64,000 bases of DNA from Streptomyces sp. DG1A-41 (GTDB lineage: Bacteria; Actinomycetota; Actinomycetes; Streptomycetales; Streptomycetaceae). How positions within the stretch are numbered: the first letter of the stretch is position 1; every line of letters starts with the position of its first letter. Where the stretch lies: assembly GCF_037055355.1 (NCBI RefSeq), contig NZ_CP146350.1, positions 6,781,001 through 6,845,000 of the forward strand, in the 5' to 3' direction. Shown here piece after piece: positions 61,934 through 64,000 of the stretch. The notes beneath the pieces were generated by a model. The model saw only the letters and a program-made list of their open reading frames with translations, was not told the DNA's origin and made no database searches. Made by a program: the position numbers and the translations under genes.

Positions 61934-62992
61934 GTGAGTTTGCCGAGCCCGAGACAGCAGCAGATCCCGGTCGTCGTCCTGGCCGGATTCCTCGGCTCGG
62001 GGAAGACCACACTCCTCAACCACCTCCTCCACCGCAGCGGCGGCAGCCGCATCGGAGCCATCGTCAACGACTTCGGGGCCATCGAGATCGACGCGATGGC
62101 CGTGGCGGGAGCGCTCGGCGATTCGACGGTCTCGCTCGGCAACGGGTGTCTGTGCTGTGCCGTCGACGCGAGTGAGCTGGACCAGTACCTGGAACGGCTC
62201 GCGGAACCCTCCCTCGGCATCGACGTCATCGTCATCGAGGCGAGCGGGCTGGCCGAGCCGCAGGAACTCGTGCGGATGGTGCTCGCCAGCGAGCACCCGG
62301 GAATCGTGTACGGCGGGCTCGTCGAGGTCGTCGACGCCGCCGAGTTCGACGACACCCGGTCCAGGCACCCCGAGATCGACCGGCATCTCGCGCTGGCCGA
62401 TCTCGTCGTGGTCAACAAGTTCGACCGGGCGGCGGACGGCGAACGCGTCCTCGGACTGGTCCGGTCCCTCGTCGACCGCGCCGCCGTCGTCCCGGCCTCC
62501 TACGGCCGGATCGATCCCGAGTTCCTCTTCGACTGCAGGCCGAGCGAGGAGCGCATCGGTCAGCTGTCCTTCGACGACCTGCACGATCACGGCGCGGACG
62601 ACCACGCCGGGCACCTGCACATCGACTACGACAGCCTGTCGTTCGTCTCGCGGGAGCCCCTCGACCCGCGCCGGCTGATGGAGTTCCTCGACAGCCGGCC
62701 CGAGGGGCTGTACCGGATCAAGGGCTACGTCGACTTCGGGCCGTACGACGTCCGCAACCGCTACGCCGTCCATGCCGTCGGGCGGTTCCTGCGCTTCTAC
62801 CCGGAGCCCTGGCCTGCCGGCGGCGAACGCCTGACCCAGCTGGTCCTCATCGGCTCCAACATCGACGCCTCCGCCCTCGACAAGGAACTCGGCGCGTGCC
62901 GGAGCGACGCCTCCCACGCCGACGAGCGCGGCATGTGGGGCGTCCTCCGGTACGTACGCAATCCGGAGGAGGACCCGGCAGAGCCTGCCTGA
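61934..62992 (+). CDS. COG0523/G3E-family metal-chaperone GTPase (CobW-like)
   Basis: 352 residues. The G domain has GFLGSGKTTLLNHLL at 18-32 and the metal-binding CxCC motif Cys72-Leu-Cys74-Cys75 in GNGCLCCAVD. EASGLAEPQELVRM, VVNKFDR (the G4 motif) and a C-terminal CobW_C domain (YRIKGYVDFG) follow. A His/Asp-rich loop (DLHDHGADDHAGHLHIDYD) separates the two domains and can bind zinc or a similar metal. Such proteins deliver Zn, Co or Fe to client enzymes. The client here cannot be told from context. GAGAGGT lies six bases before GTG 61934. Confidence 0.92.
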   Translation: MSLPSPRQQQIPVVVLAGFLGSGKTTLLNHLLHRSGGSRIGAIVNDFGAIEIDAMAVAGALGDSTVSLGNGCLCCAVDASELDQYLERLAEPSLGIDVIVIEASGLAEPQELVRMVLASEHPGIVYGGLVEVVDAAEFDDTRSRHPEIDRHLALADLVVVNKFDRAADGERVLGLVRSLVDRAAVVPASYGRIDPEFLFDCRPSEERIGQLSFDDLHDHGADDHAGHLHIDYDSLSFVSREPLDPRRLMEFLDSRPEGLYRIKGYVDFGPYDVRNRYAVHAVGRFLRFYPEPWPAGGERLTQLVLIGSNIDASALDKELGACRSDASHADERGMWGVLRYVRNPEEDPAEPA

Positions 62993-63010
62993 GCCCTCCG
63001 CCTGAGGGCC

Positions 63011-64000
63011 CTAGACCGGCCCCGCCACCACCGCCACCGTCTTCGCCAGGGACACACCCGAGCCGTCACGCCGCGGGTCCATTTCCGGGAGGTCGGCCGG
63101 GGTGCCGTTCTTCTGTGCCGCGAGGGCCGGGGCCGGGCCCGCCCAGGCCAGGGACAGACAGTCCTCGCCCTTCAGGAACCGCTGGCAGCGGACGCCGCCG
63201 GTGGCGCGGCCCTTGCGCGGGTACTGGTCGAACGGGGTCATCTTGGCCGTCGTCTGCACGGAGTCGTCCAGCGTGCCCCGCGAGCCGGCGACGGTGAAGA
63301 CCACGGCGTCCGCGGCCGGGTCCACCGCCGTGAACGAGATGACCTTCGCGCCGTCGGAGAGCTTGATGCCGGCCACGCCGCCGGCCGGGCGGCCCTGCGG
63401 GCGGACCTGGGACGCCTGGAAGCGCAGCAACTGGGCGTCGTCGGTGATGAAGACCAGATCCTCCTCGCCGGTGCGCAGCTCGACCGCGCCGACGATCCGG
63501 TCACCCTCCTTGAGGGTGATCACCTCCAGCTCCCCCTTGTTGGACGGATAGTCCGGCACGACCCGCTTGACCACGCCCTGTTCCGTGCCGAGCGCCAGAC
63601 CCGGCGACGACTCGTCGAGCGTCGTCAGGCAGGCCACCGTCTCGTCGTCCTCCAGGGAGACGAACTCCGCCAGCGGGGCGCCTCCCGCGAGGTTCGGCGT
63701 CGGCATCGACTCCGGGAGCTGGGGCAGGTCGATCACGTTCAGCCGCAGCAGCCGGCCCGCCGAGGTGACCGCGCCCACCTCGCCGCGGGCGGTGGCCGGC
63801 ACCGCCGAGACGATCACGTCGTGCTTCACACGCTTGGCGCCGGCGTCCTCCGCGAACGGCTCGCCGTTCGCCGTCCGGGCCAGCAGACCCGTCGAGGACA
63901 GCAGCACCCGGCACGGGTCGTCGGCCACCTGGAGCGGCACGGCGGCGACCGGGGCACCACCCGACTCCAGCAGGACCGTACGCCGGTCGGTGCCGAACTT
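63011..64000 (-). CDS. DNA topoisomerase IV subunit A-like, C-terminal part (5' end outside window)
   Basis: The visible 329 codons are the C-terminal beta-pinwheel of the ParC/GyrA family. Repeated strands with the GyrA-box-like pattern appear (LLLESG-type start, RVLLSSTGLLARTANGEPF, VGAVTSAGRLLRLNVIDLPQLP, LALGTEQGVVKRVVPDYP, LVFITDDAQLLRFQASQVRPQGRPAGGVAGIKLSDGAKV, GTLDDSVQTTAKMTPFDQYPRKGRATGGVRCQRFL). RPQGRPAGGVAGI is the diagnostic pinwheel motif. The active-site Tyr domain lies beyond the window. By position this should be parC, the partner of parE at 46-48 kb, but the missing part prevents a firm choice between ParC and a second GyrA. Confidence 0.85.
   Translation of the reverse strand, partial: KFGTDRRTVLLESGGAPVAAVPLQVADDPCRVLLSSTGLLARTANGEPFAEDAGAKRVKHDVIVSAVPATARGEVGAVTSAGRLLRLNVIDLPQLPESMPTPNLAGGAPLAEFVSLEDDETVACLTTLDESSPGLALGTEQGVVKRVVPDYPSNKGELEVITLKEGDRIVGAVELRTGEEDLVFITDDAQLLRFQASQVRPQGRPAGGVAGIKLSDGAKVISFTAVDPAADAVVFTVAGSRGTLDDSVQTTAKMTPFDQYPRKGRATGGVRCQRFLKGEDCLSLAWAGPAPALAAQKNGTPADLPEMDPRRDGSGVSLAKTVAVVAGPV

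Noticed and set aside
1..64000. tRNA, rRNA or riboswitch genes
   Set aside because: I looked for clover-leaf-like CCA ends, T-loop words and the B12-box before nrdR/nrdJ and saw none that I could support; a covariance-model search would settle it.

Overview
The window is about 64 kb of high-GC DNA with GTG/TTG starts, G-rich ribosome binding sites and strong third-position GC bias. The gene content and order (miaA, dapF, rshA, hflX, lexA/nrdRJ, rnhB, recQ, whiH, hrdB, parE and the C-terminal end of a ParC-like subunit) are those of the conserved core of a Streptomyces chromosome. As far as I recall this matches the S. coelicolor segment around SCO5791-SCO5836. It is not a plasmid or a phage.

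Layout. Positions 1-8.3 kb hold housekeeping genes on the plus strand: miaA (cut by the window edge), a small membrane protein, dapF, the ppGpp-metabolism protein RshA, a secreted M1 aminopeptidase and hflX, closed by a perfect 16-bp hairpin. From 8.3 to 11 kb lie two secreted serine-protease paralogues on the minus strand, one intact and one clearly dead. From 11.3 to 15.8 kb is a compact three-gene NRPS-independent siderophore (NIS)-type locus: a class III aminotransferase, an IucA/IucC synthetase and a GNAT acyltransferase. It lacks the decarboxylase and hydroxylase expected of known aerobactin or rhizobactin pathways. From 16 to 23.4 kb are a DinG-type helicase, lexA with its SOS box, and nrdR-nrdJ with two NrdR boxes three helical turns apart. 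From 23.4 to 30.8 kb are small metabolic and stress genes, a decayed TetR/MFS pair, rnhB and two unknowns.

From 31 to 42.3 kb are recQ (with a C-terminal phosphoribosyltransferase-like part), a DUF4192 protein carrying ten heptad repeats, a glycogen-debranching-like protein, a frameshifted Nudix regulator, a fused ABC exporter with a repeat linker, and whiH. From 42.7 to 48.2 kb are hrdB (principal sigma factor), a trypsin-like protease with a late frameshift, a small zinc-type protein and parE. From 48.2 to 53.1 kb are a G-rich pentanucleotide repeat, a NarL-type two-component operon, and a DUF485/sodium-solute symporter pair. From 53.1 to 56.7 kb an IS982-like element sits between a truncated CitB-type regulator and an intact CitA/CitB-type two-component system. 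It supplies the stop codon of the intact regulator. From 56.8 to 64 kb are an iron-box-controlled sucrase/ferredoxin-like protein, a helix-turn-helix-fused citrate synthase divergent from a plain citrate synthase across an AT-rich palindrome, two small unknowns, a COG0523 metal GTPase and the 3' part of a ParC/GyrA-like gene.

The best leads for new biology are the minimal NIS locus, the HTH-citrate synthase with its palindrome, and the iron box that abuts the start codon of the Suc_Fer-like gene. Three otherwise healthy genes (Nudix, trypsin-like, DUF485) each lack a single base in a G/C run. Sequencing error must be excluded before any of them is called a pseudogene.
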